Source of the DNA: Granulicella sapmiensis
Lineage (GTDB): Bacteria; Acidobacteriota; Terriglobia; Terriglobales; Acidobacteriaceae
NCBI GenBank assembly: GCA_026225395.1
Contig: JAMFSR010000016.1
Coordinates: forward strand, 1 to 64,000
Direction of reading: 5' to 3'
Length of the DNA: 64,000 nucleotides
Shown: one piece after another, positions 26,186 through 34,699 of the stretch
Layout of the letters: every line of letters starts with the position of its first letter
How positions within the stretch are numbered: the first letter of the stretch is position 1
Notes under the pieces: generated by a model
The model's input: only the letters and a program-made list of their open reading frames with translations
What the model was told of the DNA's origin: nothing
Databases searched by the model: none
Program-made: the position numbers and the translations under genes

Positions 26186-26947
26186 CTAGCGGAGTTCATG
26201 CCGGGGGAACATGAGCAGTTTCATCTCGTGAATGGGCGAATCGAGCGCCATTGCGCCGGCCAGGCCGGTTTCGAGCGGCAGATCGGTGACGTAAAAGGTG
26301 CGAGGAGGGGTGGTTTCGGTTTGATCGATCGGGATGGGTGTGGAGTTTGCGGGGAAAGGCGGGATGTGAAAGGAAGTGAAGGGAAGGACCAGACCGCGAC
26401 CGTCGGCTTTGGCGATGGCTTCTTTTCTTGTCCAAAGCTGATAGAAGGTATCGCGGCGCTGTTGGGGGTCGTCGATGGCGAGGAGAGAGAGGTTTTCTGA
26501 AGGGGTAAAGGAGTGCTGTGCGATCTCCATGAATGACCTGGTGGGATCGATGCATTCGATGTCAATGCCTATTGAGCCGCCGCGATGCAGTGCGATGAGG
26601 ACGGTGTCGCCGGAGTGTGCGACGTTGAATGCGATGCCGGATTGTGCAAACGCGGGTTTGCCGTTGGGGGCGGTGGTGATGGGGATAAGGTGGGGATCGA
26701 GGCCGGAGGTTGCTGCGAGGATCCGACGCAGGATGCCGCGTCCAGCGATGAACTGCTGGCGCGCCTGAGGCTGGCGGAGGCGATTGGCACGCTCGGCTTC
26801 CTGGGGTGTGAGGAGCGAATGGCAGGAATCGAGAACGTCGGGTAAGAGAGGAAGGTCGATTCGCCAGATGTGGATTGCCTCGGCGGGCAAAGGAGGGATG
26901 GCGTGGACGGTCTGCCATGGGTTCAAGAGGAGGTTCCCTGACGACAT
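26186..26947 (-). CDS. Sfp-type 4'-phosphopantetheinyl transferase
   Basis: The protein has 253 residues, the usual length for the Sfp/HetI group. Signature motifs are present: GSIGIDIECID (Mg-binding Asp and Glu) and FYQLWTRKEAIAKADGRGL (the W-x-x-K-E-A motif), with the upstream NGKPAFAQSGIAFNVAHSGD segment that contacts CoA. It transfers phosphopantetheine from CoA to the conserved Ser of carrier proteins. Two carrier domains occur at 39.4 and 44.0 kb in this window, so this enzyme is the natural candidate to activate them, although it could serve other carriers too. It shares the minus strand with the Wza-like gene 43 nt downstream. Confidence 0.92.
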   Translation of the reverse strand: MSSGNLLLNPWQTVHAIPPLPAEAIHIWRIDLPLLPDVLDSCHSLLTPQEAERANRLRQPQARQQFIAGRGILRRILAATSGLDPHLIPITTAPNGKPAFAQSGIAFNVAHSGDTVLIALHRGGSIGIDIECIDPTRSFMEIAQHSFTPSENLSLLAIDDPQQRRDTFYQLWTRKEAIAKADGRGLVLPFTSFHIPPFPANSTPIPIDQTETTPPRTFYVTDLPLETGLAGAMALDSPIHEMKLLMFPRHELR

Positions 26948-27076
26948 CGGATGTTATCCCTTCTGCTATCTTCGAGCTTGCCAGGCCTCTTATGGCTTAT
27001 AGCGAGTATCCAACTTTAAACGTACGTCATAAAAAGAAGGTGTTCTCTTGAGCCTGTATCTGCGCGAGTCCTATTG

Positions 27077-29524
27077 ATGAAACCGGAGCGTTGTTCGGTC
27101 AGGTTCGGGCCATTTCGTGTGGCTGGTGTTTTGCTAACTCTTGTGATGCCGCCGGCGATTGCCGGTTGTAACAGTGGCGGAGTGCAACGGAAGACTTCGC
27201 GTGCGACCGATATCAGAGCCATTAGTGGAATCACGGATGTTGCTATTACGAATAAAGCAATTCAGAACGGAGTGAAGCGACTCGGCATCAATCTTGGCGG
27301 ACAGGATTATTACGACTCGGGCCAGATGCTGAAAGATCTTGTTTTTACGAACCCTGGTTTTGAGGGTGAGACGTGGCAGGCGATTCTGCATTGCGAAGGC
27401 CTATCCAATACCAGCTGCACCGACCCAAACCAATGGAACCAGTGGCCGGCCGATTTCCTGAAGGGGGCGCAGTTCGAGTTTATTTCGGGAGCAGCTGCGG
27501 GCGTTACAGGAACTGTGCTTTCGAGCCTGGCCGCTAGCCCGCGTGAGAAAGACCAGGGAGTGATGATTCGCTATGCACCGCTGGCGAAGGCTGCGGACCT
27601 GGATGACTTCGTCCTGGTGCGTCAGACGATTCCTGGGAATGCGCAGGCGGGCTGGTGGACCAACGCTTATGGTGGCGGGACCTTCGCAACAGAGCTCACG
27701 GACCTTGCGCCGAATAGTCCAGGGAAACAGGCGCTGAAGTTGCTGGCTGCCGGGCCGGGACAGGTAGCCAGTGTGAGCTCTTACTTCGATACTCTTGCGG
27801 GGCATTCCTTTGTGCAGCTAAAGGGGAGTTATCGAATATCTTTTAGAGCCAAGGGACTTGCGGGGAAGCGTGAAGTTAATGTGACGCTGCAGCGGTCGGC
27901 TAGTAATGGTTTGGAAAAATTATTCGCGAAGACAGTTCCTCTTACAGATAGCTGGCGGGACTATAGCTTTAATTTCACTACTGCAGAAGATGGCGCAGAA
28001 ATTGGTTCTGTCGGTTTGACGTTCGATTCCGTTGGAACAGATATGTTGCTGGATGATGTGAGCCTTACGCCGGTAGCTGTTCTGAAGGATAATCCGACTG
28101 TTTTTCGCGATGAAGTCGTGGATACATTGCGGCAGTTGCATCCGGGACTACTTCGGTATCAGGATGGCGATCATCTGGGCAGCTCGATCGACAATATGAT
28201 TGCCAGTCCGTTTGCGCGGGTTCGCGCGGGGTTTAGCGAGGGTGGGAAACAGCAGGACATGGTTCCCGTCGGGTTGCATGAGTTTCTGCAGTTATGCAAA
28301 GCCGTGAATGCCGAGCCATGGTTCAATATGCCCAGCGGTATCTCGCAGAGTGAAACCAGAAATCTCATTGAATATTTATCGGGACCTAGTTCTTCTATTT
28401 ATGGTGCGAAACGAGCCGCACTCGGGCAGGTTGAGCCGTGGACCTCAATATTTCCGATTATTCATCTTGAACTAGGAAATGAAGAGTGGAATGCGGAAGT
28501 ATTTGCCGGGGCTGCCATGTCCGATCCGGTGGCTTATGGACGGCGAGCCAAGGAAATATTTTTAGCCGCTAGAAATTCACCTTATTATCAGGCGAATAAA
28601 TTTGATTTAGTGATTGGTACTTTTACCGTCGTGCCGGATTGGACGCAGAAGGAGCTTGCCAATAGTGGCGGCTATGACACGACTGCGGTCGCTCCTTACA
28701 GTTTCGATCGATTCGACGATGCGAGCTCCGATGAAGCGATCTTTGGGCCGATGATGGCGGAGCCGGAGATGCTCGACAGCACGCCCACGGGCTATATGAC
28801 GAAGCAGGCACAGGTGGCGCGGAGTGCGGTCCACCCGGCGAACCTGAGTGTGTATGAGGTGAATCTCGGGACAGCTAGCGGATCGGTGGACCAGGACACT
28901 GTGACGCGCACGGTGCCTTCGATGGGCGCGGGGCTGGCGTTGATTGACCACATGCTGTTGATGATGCGCGATGTGGGTGTGAAGAGTCAGATGGTCTGGG
29001 CTCTGTCCGGCTACTCGAACAGCTTTCAAAACTCGATGGATCACAAGCCGGAGAAGACTCCGTTGTTTGGCACGGTTGTCGATATGGGCGGGCAGACGAA
29101 CCTTCGCAGGCCGCAGTTCCTGGCCGAGGAGTTGGCAAACACGGCGATCCTTCCGACGATGCTGGCGACCAATGTTACGGGTGCGAATCCTACATGGGAC
29201 CAGCCGAAGAGTGCGAATGACGATGTTCGGCTGGAGGGTGCGCACTTTCTGCAGACGTTCGCGTTTGCTGACGGAGCGCGACGAAGCGTTGTGGTGCTGA
29301 ATCTGAGCAGGACGGATGCGATACCGCTGAAGTTCTCCGATGTGGGCGCGCCGGTGGGCAGCGTGCAGGTGAGCCGGCTTACTTCAACGAAGATTACGGA
29401 CACGAATGAAGAACGAAGCCATATCGCTATCAGTGATGAAGGGGTTCATGCGATGAGCGCGGGAGCGACGCAGACGATGCCGCCGTTTTCCATGACGGTG
29501 TACCGGTGGACTGTGGGACGCTAG
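27077..29524 (+). CDS. Lipoprotein glycoside hydrolase, alpha-L-arabinofuranosidase (GH51)-like
   Basis: The protein is 815 residues from the ATG at 27077. The N-terminus has a lipobox (AIAG-Cys31), so it is likely anchored in the outer membrane or periplasm. Residues about 195-340 look like a carbohydrate-binding jelly roll (KQALKLLAAGPGQVA, YRISFRAKGLAGKREVNVTL, SWRDYSFNFTT, MLLDDVSLTPV). A (beta/alpha)8 domain follows, with LRYQDGDHLG, LELGNEEWN near residue 465 (the Asn-Glu acid/base pair of clan GH-A) and VYEVN near 594 as possible nucleophile region; a beta domain ends the chain. The resemblance is to GH51-like enzymes, but the exact family is uncertain. Lying beside export genes, it may trim or release the exopolysaccharide. 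Confidence 0.72.
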   Translation: MKPERCSVRFGPFRVAGVLLTLVMPPAIAGCNSGGVQRKTSRATDIRAISGITDVAITNKAIQNGVKRLGINLGGQDYYDSGQMLKDLVFTNPGFEGETWQAILHCEGLSNTSCTDPNQWNQWPADFLKGAQFEFISGAAAGVTGTVLSSLAASPREKDQGVMIRYAPLAKAADLDDFVLVRQTIPGNAQAGWWTNAYGGGTFATELTDLAPNSPGKQALKLLAAGPGQVASVSSYFDTLAGHSFVQLKGSYRISFRAKGLAGKREVNVTLQRSASNGLEKLFAKTVPLTDSWRDYSFNFTTAEDGAEIGSVGLTFDSVGTDMLLDDVSLTPVAVLKDNPTVFRDEVVDTLRQLHPGLLRYQDGDHLGSSIDNMIASPFARVRAGFSEGGKQQDMVPVGLHEFLQLCKAVNAEPWFNMPSGISQSETRNLIEYLSGPSSSIYGAKRAALGQVEPWTSIFPIIHLELGNEEWNAEVFAGAAMSDPVAYGRRAKEIFLAARNSPYYQANKFDLVIGTFTVVPDWTQKELANSGGYDTTAVAPYSFDRFDDASSDEAIFGPMMAEPEMLDSTPTGYMTKQAQVARSAVHPANLSVYEVNLGTASGSVDQDTVTRTVPSMGAGLALIDHMLLMMRDVGVKSQMVWALSGYSNSFQNSMDHKPEKTPLFGTVVDMGGQTNLRRPQFLAEELANTAILPTMLATNVTGANPTWDQPKSANDDVRLEGAHFLQTFAFADGARRSVVVLNLSRTDAIPLKFSDVGAPVGSVQVSRLTSTKITDTNEERSHIAISDEGVHAMSAGATQTMPPFSMTVYRWTVGR

Positions 29525-29635
29525 GCAGGGCGGTCGCAGAGGAATCATGTGGATTCCCTCCGAAGCCAGGTAGTGTCTAACGAATCATTTTCTGGCTGGA
29601 TTCCATGTATTAGAAGCAGATAAGAGAACGTATCC

Positions 29636-29690
29636 CGGGGGCTGAAGCCCGATTCGTAGCGCGCTTGAATGTCCGGGCTGAAGCCCGGAC
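29636..29690. repeat. Two REP-like units with GGGCTGAAGCCC cores
   Basis: The core GGGCTGAAGCCC occurs twice in the same orientation, at 29639-29650 and 29675-29686. Each is a small hairpin; the second extends to GTCCGGGC-TGAA-GCCCGGAC (29671-29690), an 8-bp perfect stem with a 4-base loop. They lie in the 219-bp gap between convergent genes, where they could also end transcription. From memory, such GGGCTGAAGCCC elements are common between genes in Terriglobia genomes. Confidence 0.7.
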
Positions 29691-29743
29691 CTATCTCAGA
29701 AGCAAGAACAACGGCAAAGGCCGGTTGGTCCGAGAGAGAATGC

Positions 29744-31771
29744 TTAGGCGGGGCGGTTGCGGCGTTGGACGTTGTGTACGGATGCGATGAATTCGTCATC
29801 GGCGTTATGAAGGCTGACGTGATTGACGACAGTGGCTGCGCCCGGTACATGCAGCCTGGTTACGAGGGCAAATGAGCTGCGCAGCTCAGAGCGGGTGGTG
29901 GCCGCGGAGTCCGAGACAAGGATGACGACGTCGCAGAGACGAGCGGCGAACTCGGTTTCAGAGGATGACAGCAGCGGGTAGGCGTCGATGAAGACGAAGT
30001 CCGCGTCCTGATTCAGGGTCTCGATTTTCTGGGCTACAAAGTTTTCGTGCGTGACGACGGGGACCGGGGACGCTAATTCATCCTGGGTGGTGGAGAATAA
30101 GCCGGAAGAGAGCTCATGATTTTCGATGAGCTCCGAGGCGCGAATGGTGGCGGCGCGGTAGCCCAGTCGCTGCATCTTGCGGGAGAGCGAGCCGACTAGC
30201 TCGGTAACGGAGACGTCGGCGGAGGCACCCGTGAAGACGAAGGTCTTGGCGCCGTCCATGCGATGAATTTGATCGATGCCTGCGAGAAGGCGGAGGATGA
30301 ACTCGTCCCTGACGGGGCGATCGACTTCGTCCTTGTTGGGCAGGGTGGCCATGGGGAAGAAGCCGAGCAGGCGCGCGAGGTCCTTGCCGATGTAGATTCG
30401 GGGGTCGAGCTTGGACATGAGGAGGGCTGCGGCAAGCCCGAGGAGCAAAGCGAGGGGAAGCGCGGAGATGAGGATCATGCGCTTCATGCTGGTTTTGGGA
30501 GCGAGGGGAGCGACGGCGGGGACGAGGATATGGACGAGGCCGGAGGTGTCCTTGTCGAGCTCGATGGTGTTGATGGCGTTATCGACGGCGTTGTAACGGC
30601 CCTGGAGGCGGGTGATATCGGCGGCGAGGTCGGCAGCGTGCTGCAGTTCGGGCGTGGCACCGGTGGCGATGGAGGTCTTTGCGGCAAGCTCCTGCGAAAT
30701 GCGAGCGACAATGTCGGCGGTGCGGCGCTCTTCGAGCTGGAGTTTGTGCTGGAGCTGGCTGGACGTCTTTACGCGGACCTGGCCTTCCATGGTGGCCAGC
30801 GCGAGATCGAGGCGGTCGAGCTCTTGCTGGTCGAGAGCGTAAAGCGGGTTCCTTGGGGTAAGGCCTGCCATCTGGCTGGTGAGGACGCTGCGGCGCTGGC
30901 CGATGGTCTGCTTGAGCGCGGCGATGGAGGGGTCGGTGGTGGTGAGGTCGTCGGCCGCGGAGCTCAGGTTTTGCGCGGAGCCGGACCTGCTGGAGTCGAC
31001 CGAGGCATACTCGGCTGCGGCGACGTCGTGAGCGGCTGTGGCCTTGGCGAGTTCGGAGCGTAGTTCGACGAGCTGGACGTCAAAGGGATTGCCGGTGTCT
31101 CCGGAGGTATCGGCGACGCCGAGGGAGATGCTGAGCTGGGCCTGTTCGCGACGGTCGTTGTTGAGGTCGATGCTGACTCGCTGGAGCTCGTCCTGAAGGA
31201 TCTGGAGCTGCTGATCGCTTTGCGACATCTCGTCGGCGCGCTCACCGCGGATGTAGGCGTTGCTGACGGCGTTGACGACGTCGGCGATGGCGACGGGGTC
31301 GCCTCCGCTGAGGCTGATGGAGAGCTCGTAGCTTTGCTCGACGCGCTCTACCTTGATGCTGTGCTGGAGCCGGGCGATGGCGGCTTGTTCGGGCTCGTGG
31401 GGGAAGCGCCAGGCGCGCGTGGCGGGCTTACTGAGAGCTTCGCCGATGATGTCGGCGCGGGTGATGGTCTGCAGCTGCTGCTGGAGGAAGGTTTCGTATC
31501 GGCCGGGATCGTAGGCGTCGGTGTTGTCCGTGATGACCTTGGTCTTCATGGGCTGGACGTAGATCAGAGCGGAGGTTTCGTAGTAGGGGCGGCGGCTGAG
31601 GCCGAAGGACAAGATGCCCACGAACACTGCTATGGCGACAACGACGGCCACGGTGCGGTGCATGCGCAGGCTTCGGCTGATATCGAAACCGCGTTCTTTG
31701 GCTGGGCTTGCACCGGCCGAATTGAATGGTTGCGACGATTCGGGCGACTGTTGTGTGGAAGCCGGGTTCAT
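29744..31771 (-). CDS. Wzz-like polysaccharide co-polymerase fused to a degenerate BY-kinase-like domain
   Basis: The protein is 675 residues from the ATG at 31771, which has AAGGA at 6 nt. The first membrane helix (residues 40-57) is followed by the Wzz motif (YYETSALIYVQP), a long periplasmic coiled-coil region (QQLQILQDELQRVSIDLNN; LHKLQLEERRTADIV-like), and the second helix near 425-450, preceded by Pro-rich APLAPK. The cytoplasmic end is a P-loop fold: Walker B-like ADFVFIDAYPLLSS near 590. The Walker A place near 510 reads FTGASADVSVTELVG, however, without the G-K-S/T. No C-terminal Tyr cluster exists (it ends RRNRPA). It would set chain length with the Wza-like channel, probably without kinase activity. 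Confidence 0.88.
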   Translation of the reverse strand: MNPASTQQSPESSQPFNSAGASPAKERGFDISRSLRMHRTVAVVVAIAVFVGILSFGLSRRPYYETSALIYVQPMKTKVITDNTDAYDPGRYETFLQQQLQTITRADIIGEALSKPATRAWRFPHEPEQAAIARLQHSIKVERVEQSYELSISLSGGDPVAIADVVNAVSNAYIRGERADEMSQSDQQLQILQDELQRVSIDLNNDRREQAQLSISLGVADTSGDTGNPFDVQLVELRSELAKATAAHDVAAAEYASVDSSRSGSAQNLSSAADDLTTTDPSIAALKQTIGQRRSVLTSQMAGLTPRNPLYALDQQELDRLDLALATMEGQVRVKTSSQLQHKLQLEERRTADIVARISQELAAKTSIATGATPELQHAADLAADITRLQGRYNAVDNAINTIELDKDTSGLVHILVPAVAPLAPKTSMKRMILISALPLALLLGLAAALLMSKLDPRIYIGKDLARLLGFFPMATLPNKDEVDRPVRDEFILRLLAGIDQIHRMDGAKTFVFTGASADVSVTELVGSLSRKMQRLGYRAATIRASELIENHELSSGLFSTTQDELASPVPVVTHENFVAQKIETLNQDADFVFIDAYPLLSSSETEFAARLCDVVILVSDSAATTRSELRSSFALVTRLHVPGAATVVNHVSLHNADDEFIASVHNVQRRNRPA

Positions 31772-32192
31772 CAGATTCCTTACCTTCGCCCTAACGCTCC
31801 TGGCCCAAATAACCAAACGATTGGGACCTTTGAGGAACCGCTCGAAAATCCTTCAACTGCAGGCGTCTCCAGAAGCTGGCAGGGAAGCTTCCAGGAGAGC
31901 GCGATCACAGAGTCGTTCTCGTCAATCTACACGGCGGCGGAAGGCATATCAAGGCGAATCGGGTGGATGGAGGTGCCGTCCGGGGCAACCCCGCACAGTA
32001 TTGGCGGAATATCGACCTGCCTGCAGGTGCATGAAATCCGGCGACTTCGAGACAGTGGCCATCTGAGGGACGTATATATACTTGCAGCACGGGAGACAAA
32101 ACGGCGACGCCGATCTTTCTTAGGTTTGCTGCGATCGATGGGAAAGAACGTCGGGTCGCTGGCGAGGGCCGGAACGCGGGAGAGACTCGCCG
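31772..32192. other. Divergent intergenic region with the motif GACGTATATA
   Basis: These 421 bp separate the Wzz-like gene (minus strand) and the polymerase gene (plus strand) and must hold both promoters. No gene was accepted here. At 32061-32078 the sequence ATCTGAGGGACGTATATA matches 16 of 18 bases at 36127-36144, upstream of the flippase gene. The part at 32072-32080 is AT-rich, in contrast to its surroundings. No classical riboswitch was recognised. Confidence 0.5.
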
Positions 32193-33524
32193 ATGATTGA
32201 ACTTTCGACTCTCATTCCGGGCCTGATCTGCATCTACGTCATCTCTCGTTGGGGAACGGCTGAGGCCTTTCGGCTGGTGTTCCTTCCGGTGCTGCTGCTG
32301 GTGCCGCAGTACTTCTTCTGGACGGCTCGTCCGCTGCCTTCGATCAACTTTATGCAGGCCGCGGTGATCCCCCTGGGGATTGCGATGATCGTCAAGGACG
32401 GTCACCGCTGGAGGTTCACGCGGAGCGATGTGTGGGTGCTGGTCTGGATAGCGAGTTGCAGCTATGCGGACTATAGCAAAGGGCTGACGACCAATGCGAT
32501 CTTTGGGCTGTTTAACTCGATCACGTGCAGCCTGTTTCCGTACATGGCCGGAAAGCTGTTGATCGAGCAGACGGGAAGCCGCACTAAAGTCAGCCGGATG
32601 TATATCCTGCTGATTTCGTATTCGACGTTCCTTTCGATGTATGAGTTCTTTCTGCGAAGAAATCCTTATAACTACATCTTCAGCCATTTTTATCCGGGGC
32701 AATGGACGATCTGGCTTACGCAGATCCGGTGGGGATTCGGGCGGGTTGCAGGACCATTTTCGCAATCGGAGCTGGCGGGGATGATGGTGTTTACGGCGCT
32801 GCTGCTGGCGCTGTGGCTGGGGCGGTATAACTACCAGGAGAAGGCGGCGAAGACATTGCCGCCTCCTTTGCTGAAGCGCGCGAAGATGCATCTGGGAATT
32901 CTGCTGGTTGCGATTTACATCACGCAGGCTCGTGGACCGTGGATCGGAGCCATTCTTGCGATCGTGATTGCGGGCATCGGGCTGGCGAAGGTCCCGTTGC
33001 GCAGGACCCTTATTGTGACAGCGTGTCTGGTGCTGATCGGAATGCCTCTCTACCTGTTCGGCAAGGACTATCTGAGTGGGCCCAGAAAAGACTACGGCAG
33101 CGAAAAGGAGACGGCGCAGTATCGGGCGGAGTTGTTCACGAATTACATTCCTGTGGCGGAGATAGGAGGGGCGTGGGGGTGGGGTTCGAACTGGCCCGTA
33201 ATCGGTGGACAGAGGTCGATCGACAATGAATATCTCTACTCCTGGGTTACGCAGGGATATGTAGGGTCCATCGTTCTGATCGTCCTCCTGCTGGACACGG
33301 TAGTGACGCTGATCTTTCACGCGGTAGCCGCGCAGACGGTGCGAGAGCGACATTTCGTCCTGACGATGATCGGACTCATCGTGGGCATTGCGTTCACGAT
33401 CAGCACTGTCTTTCTTGGGGATCAGAGCAACTACCTGCTCTTCCTGCTCATAGGGTGGGCGCAGGCGATTCGCCAGGCTCCGGAGCGGTTGACTGCTCCG
33501 TCGCGCATGCGGTTGTACACCTAG
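32193..33524 (+). CDS. O-antigen ligase/polymerase-like membrane protein
   Basis: The protein has 443 residues and about 10-12 membrane helices, with a larger periplasmic loop between about residues 290 and 345 (LSGPRKDYGSEKETAQYRAELF, GWGSNWPVIGGQRSIDNEYLYSWVTQGYVG). This arrangement, and the Arg/His-containing big loop, fits the Wzy/WaaL group that polymerises lipid-linked repeats or ligates them. GGAGAG lies 8 nt before the ATG. With the co-polymerase on its left and the flippase nearby, it is best read as the Wzy of a Wzx/Wzy pathway. The family is poorly conserved in sequence, so the assignment relies on topology and neighbours. Confidence 0.8.
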   Translation: MIELSTLIPGLICIYVISRWGTAEAFRLVFLPVLLLVPQYFFWTARPLPSINFMQAAVIPLGIAMIVKDGHRWRFTRSDVWVLVWIASCSYADYSKGLTTNAIFGLFNSITCSLFPYMAGKLLIEQTGSRTKVSRMYILLISYSTFLSMYEFFLRRNPYNYIFSHFYPGQWTIWLTQIRWGFGRVAGPFSQSELAGMMVFTALLLALWLGRYNYQEKAAKTLPPPLLKRAKMHLGILLVAIYITQARGPWIGAILAIVIAGIGLAKVPLRRTLIVTACLVLIGMPLYLFGKDYLSGPRKDYGSEKETAQYRAELFTNYIPVAEIGGAWGWGSNWPVIGGQRSIDNEYLYSWVTQGYVGSIVLIVLLLDTVVTLIFHAVAAQTVRERHFVLTMIGLIVGIAFTISTVFLGDQSNYLLFLLIGWAQAIRQAPERLTAPSRMRLYT

Positions 33525-33566
33525 ACACACCTATAATTCGAGCAGTTCCACTGCCAGAGAGAGACG

Positions 33567-34691
33567 ATGGCCCGAATGACCAGGAAATCAGTGCCGAGCT
33601 ATGTAGCGATTTATATGCACTCGCTTTACAACGGCGGTGTGGAACGGGTGATGTTCAACCTCATCCAGGGATTTCTCGATCGCGGCATCAAGGTCGATCT
33701 GGTGCTGGACTTTTTGTTTTACTCGCCGTTTGAAGCACTGCTTCCGGTGGGGACGCGGCTGGTGCGGCTGGAGGTGACCAGCACGGCGCAGCGGCTGCCG
33801 AAGTTTGCTGCGTATCTGCGCAAGAACAAGCCCGATGCGGTGCTTTCCGCTACGCATTTTGCCAATGAGATTGCCTGCGTGGCGAAGCTTATCACGGGCT
33901 CGAAGGCGCGGCTTGTGCTTTCCGAGCATACGAATCTTTCGGCCGATATCGGCGACTCGGCGGGGAAGGTACGGCCACGGATTCTGGCGCTGACGACGCG
34001 ATGGGTTTATCCGCTGGCGGATGGGATTGTTGCGGTGTCGGATGGAGTGGCCGAGGATATGTGCCGCGTGAGCGGGTTGGCGCGGAGCAAGGTGACGACC
34101 ATCTACAACCCGATCGACTTCAGGAGCCTTTCGGCGATGGCGACGGAGCCGCTTGATGTGCCGTGGTTTGCTACCGGAGAGCCGCCGGTGATTCTTGCCA
34201 TCGGGCGGCTAGAGTTACAGAAGAACTTTCCGAACCTGCTGCGTGCGTTTGCGCTGGTGAAGCAGCAGAAGCCGGCACGGTTGATCATCCTCGGGGAAGG
34301 ATCGGATCGGGAGCGGTTAACGGGGTTGATTGCCGAGATGGGATTGGAGAGCGATGTGTCGCTGCCGGGGTTTGTGGGAAATCCCGCGGCGTATATGGCG
34401 CACTCGGCTGTGTTTGCGATGTCGTCTGCGTGGGAAGGGATGCCGGTGGCGCTGATTGAGGCGCTGGCGCTGGGGATTCCGGTGGTCTCGACTGACTGCC
34501 CGAGCGGGCCTTCGGAGGTTTTGGATCGTGGGAAGTACGGAGACCTGGTGCCGATGGACGATAGTCCGGCGCTGGCGGCGGGGATTCTGAAGGTGCTGGC
34601 GGGGGAGCGGAAGGTCGTCGATCCGGAGTGGCTGGCGCGGTTCGATGCGAGCACGATTGCGGACCAGTACCTGCAGTTGATGCTGGGGTAA
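33567..34691 (+). CDS. GT4 glycosyltransferase
   Basis: The protein has 374 residues and a GT-B fold. The N-terminal part has MHSLYNGGVERVMFNLIQGF, the Gly-rich acceptor loop of GT4 enzymes. The C-terminal part has PVILAIGRLELQKNFPNLLRAF and the E-x7-E region (AMSSAWEGMPVALIEALALGIPVVSTD), which binds the nucleotide sugar. It is a retaining cytoplasmic glycosyltransferase of the exopolysaccharide pathway, 42 nt downstream of the polymerase-like gene and probably in its operon. It converges with the flippase gene, with only 8 bp between stop codons. The sugar is not predictable. Confidence 0.92.
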   Translation: MARMTRKSVPSYVAIYMHSLYNGGVERVMFNLIQGFLDRGIKVDLVLDFLFYSPFEALLPVGTRLVRLEVTSTAQRLPKFAAYLRKNKPDAVLSATHFANEIACVAKLITGSKARLVLSEHTNLSADIGDSAGKVRPRILALTTRWVYPLADGIVAVSDGVAEDMCRVSGLARSKVTTIYNPIDFRSLSAMATEPLDVPWFATGEPPVILAIGRLELQKNFPNLLRAFALVKQQKPARLIILGEGSDRERLTGLIAEMGLESDVSLPGFVGNPAAYMAHSAVFAMSSAWEGMPVALIEALALGIPVVSTDCPSGPSEVLDRGKYGDLVPMDDSPALAAGILKVLAGERKVVDPEWLARFDASTIADQYLQLMLG

Positions 34692-34699
34692 AGTGCGAG

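Noticed and set aside
31960-32060. Possible riboswitch (c-di-GMP or cobalamin type) upstream of the polymerase gene
   Set aside because: Some G-rich/C-rich pairs (GGGGCAACCCC) occur, but the conserved core bases of the known classes could not be matched.
31905-33530. A 541-codon open frame on the minus strand opposite the polymerase-like gene
   Set aside because: Arg/Gln/His-rich translation without domains; the plus strand encodes a convincing polytopic membrane protein.
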